Origin: Eubacterium sp.
Lineage (GTDB): Bacteria > Bacillota > Clostridia > Oscillospirales > Acutalibacteraceae
NCBI GenBank assembly: GCA_029052085.1
Contig: JAIDJS010000273.1
Location: 1-25,382 of the forward strand
Length of the DNA stretch: 25,382 bases
Reading direction: 5' to 3'
Below, in pieces: positions 24,655 through 25,382 of this stretch; position 1 is the first letter of the stretch, and each line of letters starts with the position of its first letter. A program made the translations under genes and the position numbers. The notes under the pieces are model-generated. The model was not told the DNA's origin, did not search any database, and saw only the letters and a program-made list of their open reading frames with translations.

Positions 24655-25382
24655 GTGAATATAACAGAAAGCTTTAAAATTGCCATTAAGTGCATCAGAG
24701 CCAATTGGATGCGTTCACTTCTTACAATGCTTGGAATTATAATAGGTATCAGTTCGGTTATTATGATTGTTGGCGCCGGTACGGGAGCACGTGATTATAT
24801 TGTTTCGCTTATTGAAGAAATGGGCGCCAATGCGATTATGATAAGCGTTGATGCTACGCAGGCAAATGATAATGATTATTTAACCCTTGATGATGTTGAA
24901 AATATAAAGAATAAGGTTGATGGTGTTGAGAGCTGTTCGCCTATGCTTATCGGTGTCGGCAAGGCAACTATTGATTCAAGAGGAAAAGAAGCAACTGTAA
25001 TGATGATTGGTGTCAATACAGATATTTATTTAAGTCTTCCCGAAGGCTGCAGCTATGGCAGATTTTTCGGAGAGGATGAATATGCTTCGTCAGCTCCTAT
25101 TGCTATAATGGGAAGCGCCAGTGCAACAACGGTTTATGGTTATGAAGATGTAACAGGAGAAACAGTTACTGTTCGTTCAAGCGGAAAAGCTATGAAGGTA
25201 AGAATATGCGGAGTTGCAAACATAGATCAGCTTGCGGGCTCTGTCGGCGGAAATTCCTCAATGATTTCTTCCATGTTTCAGCAAAATGAAGATTCGCCTA
25301 TGATGGTGTTATTTATTCCCTGTACCACTTTAACGCAGATTACGGGAACGGATGCCAAAATCAATATGGCAATGGTTATGGC
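24655..25382 (+). CDS. MacB-type ABC transporter permease (3' end outside window)
   Basis: The first 242 codons of an ABC exporter permease are present. The start is a GTG at 24655, 8 nt after AGGAG (24642-24646) and 18 bp after the adaptor stop. An N-terminal region ESFKIAIKCIRANWMRSLLTMLGIIIG leads into a membrane segment (about 20-42), with LTMLGIIIGISSVIMIV diagnostic of MacB/FtsX-like permeases. An extracytoplasmic MacB_PCD-like domain follows, with GVNTDIYLSLPEG and IAIMGSASATTVYG. No ATPase domain is seen, so the ATP-binding subunit should be a separate gene, probably downstream. The substrate cannot be inferred. Confidence 0.92.
   Translation, partial: MNITESFKIAIKCIRANWMRSLLTMLGIIIGISSVIMIVGAGTGARDYIVSLIEEMGANAIMISVDATQANDNDYLTLDDVENIKNKVDGVESCSPMLIGVGKATIDSRGKEATVMMIGVNTDIYLSLPEGCSYGRFFGEDEYASSAPIAIMGSASATTVYGYEDVTGETVTVRSSGKAMKVRICGVANIDQLAGSVGGNSSMISSMFQQNEDSPMMVLFIPCTTLTQITGTDAKINMAMVM

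Overview
The window comes from a low-GC, Gram-positive, probably endospore-forming Clostridia genome. A Ruminococcaceae/Oscillospiraceae-like gut anaerobe is my best guess. This rests on a clear Spo0A, strong AGGAGG-type ribosome binding sites, the Firmicutes S10-spc-alpha gene order with secY-adk-map-infA-rpmJ, zinc-binding forms of several ribosomal proteins, and a free-standing PurO-like IMP cyclohydrolase. No tRNA, rRNA, CRISPR array, insertion sequence or phage gene was seen.

Layout: (1) 1-960, spo0A with its own promoter and intrinsic terminator. (2) 961-1498, an AT-rich gap, a perfect-consensus sigma-A promoter (TTGACA-17-TATAAT) and a leader of about 330 nt that carries a terminator-like hairpin before rpsJ. 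(3) 1499-16836, 30 co-directional genes: rpsJ-rplC-rplD-rplW-rplB-rpsS-rplV-rpsC-rplP-rpmC-rpsQ, rplN-rplX-rplE-rpsN-rpsH-rplF-rplR-rpsE-rpmD-rplO-secY-adk-map, infA-rpmJ-rpsM-rpsK-rpsD-rpoA-rplQ, closed by a strong terminator. (4) 16837-18515, a convergent minus-strand pair: an ECF sigma factor and an overlapping membrane anti-sigma-like gene, with a probable self-recognised ECF promoter and a terminator. (5) 18582-22873, a purine operon purE-purM-purN-IMP cyclohydrolase-purD, with a 14-bp hairpin before purD. (6) 22950 to the end, a promoter, an HlyD/MacA-type adaptor and the start of a MacB-type ABC permease that runs off the window.

The genes serve translation and core expression (ribosomal proteins, IF-1, RNA polymerase alpha, SecY, adenylate kinase, methionine aminopeptidase), de novo purine synthesis, envelope sensing, and membrane export. 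The coding content is mostly conventional. The most interesting material is non-coding: the rpsJ leader with a possible loop-to-terminator helix, and structured gaps before rplC, rplB, rplN and purD. On the protein side, the adaptor with a Ser/Thr/Pro repeat insert and the sigma/anti-sigma cassette stand out. Pairings were found by eye, without folding software or alignments, so regulatory roles are inference.
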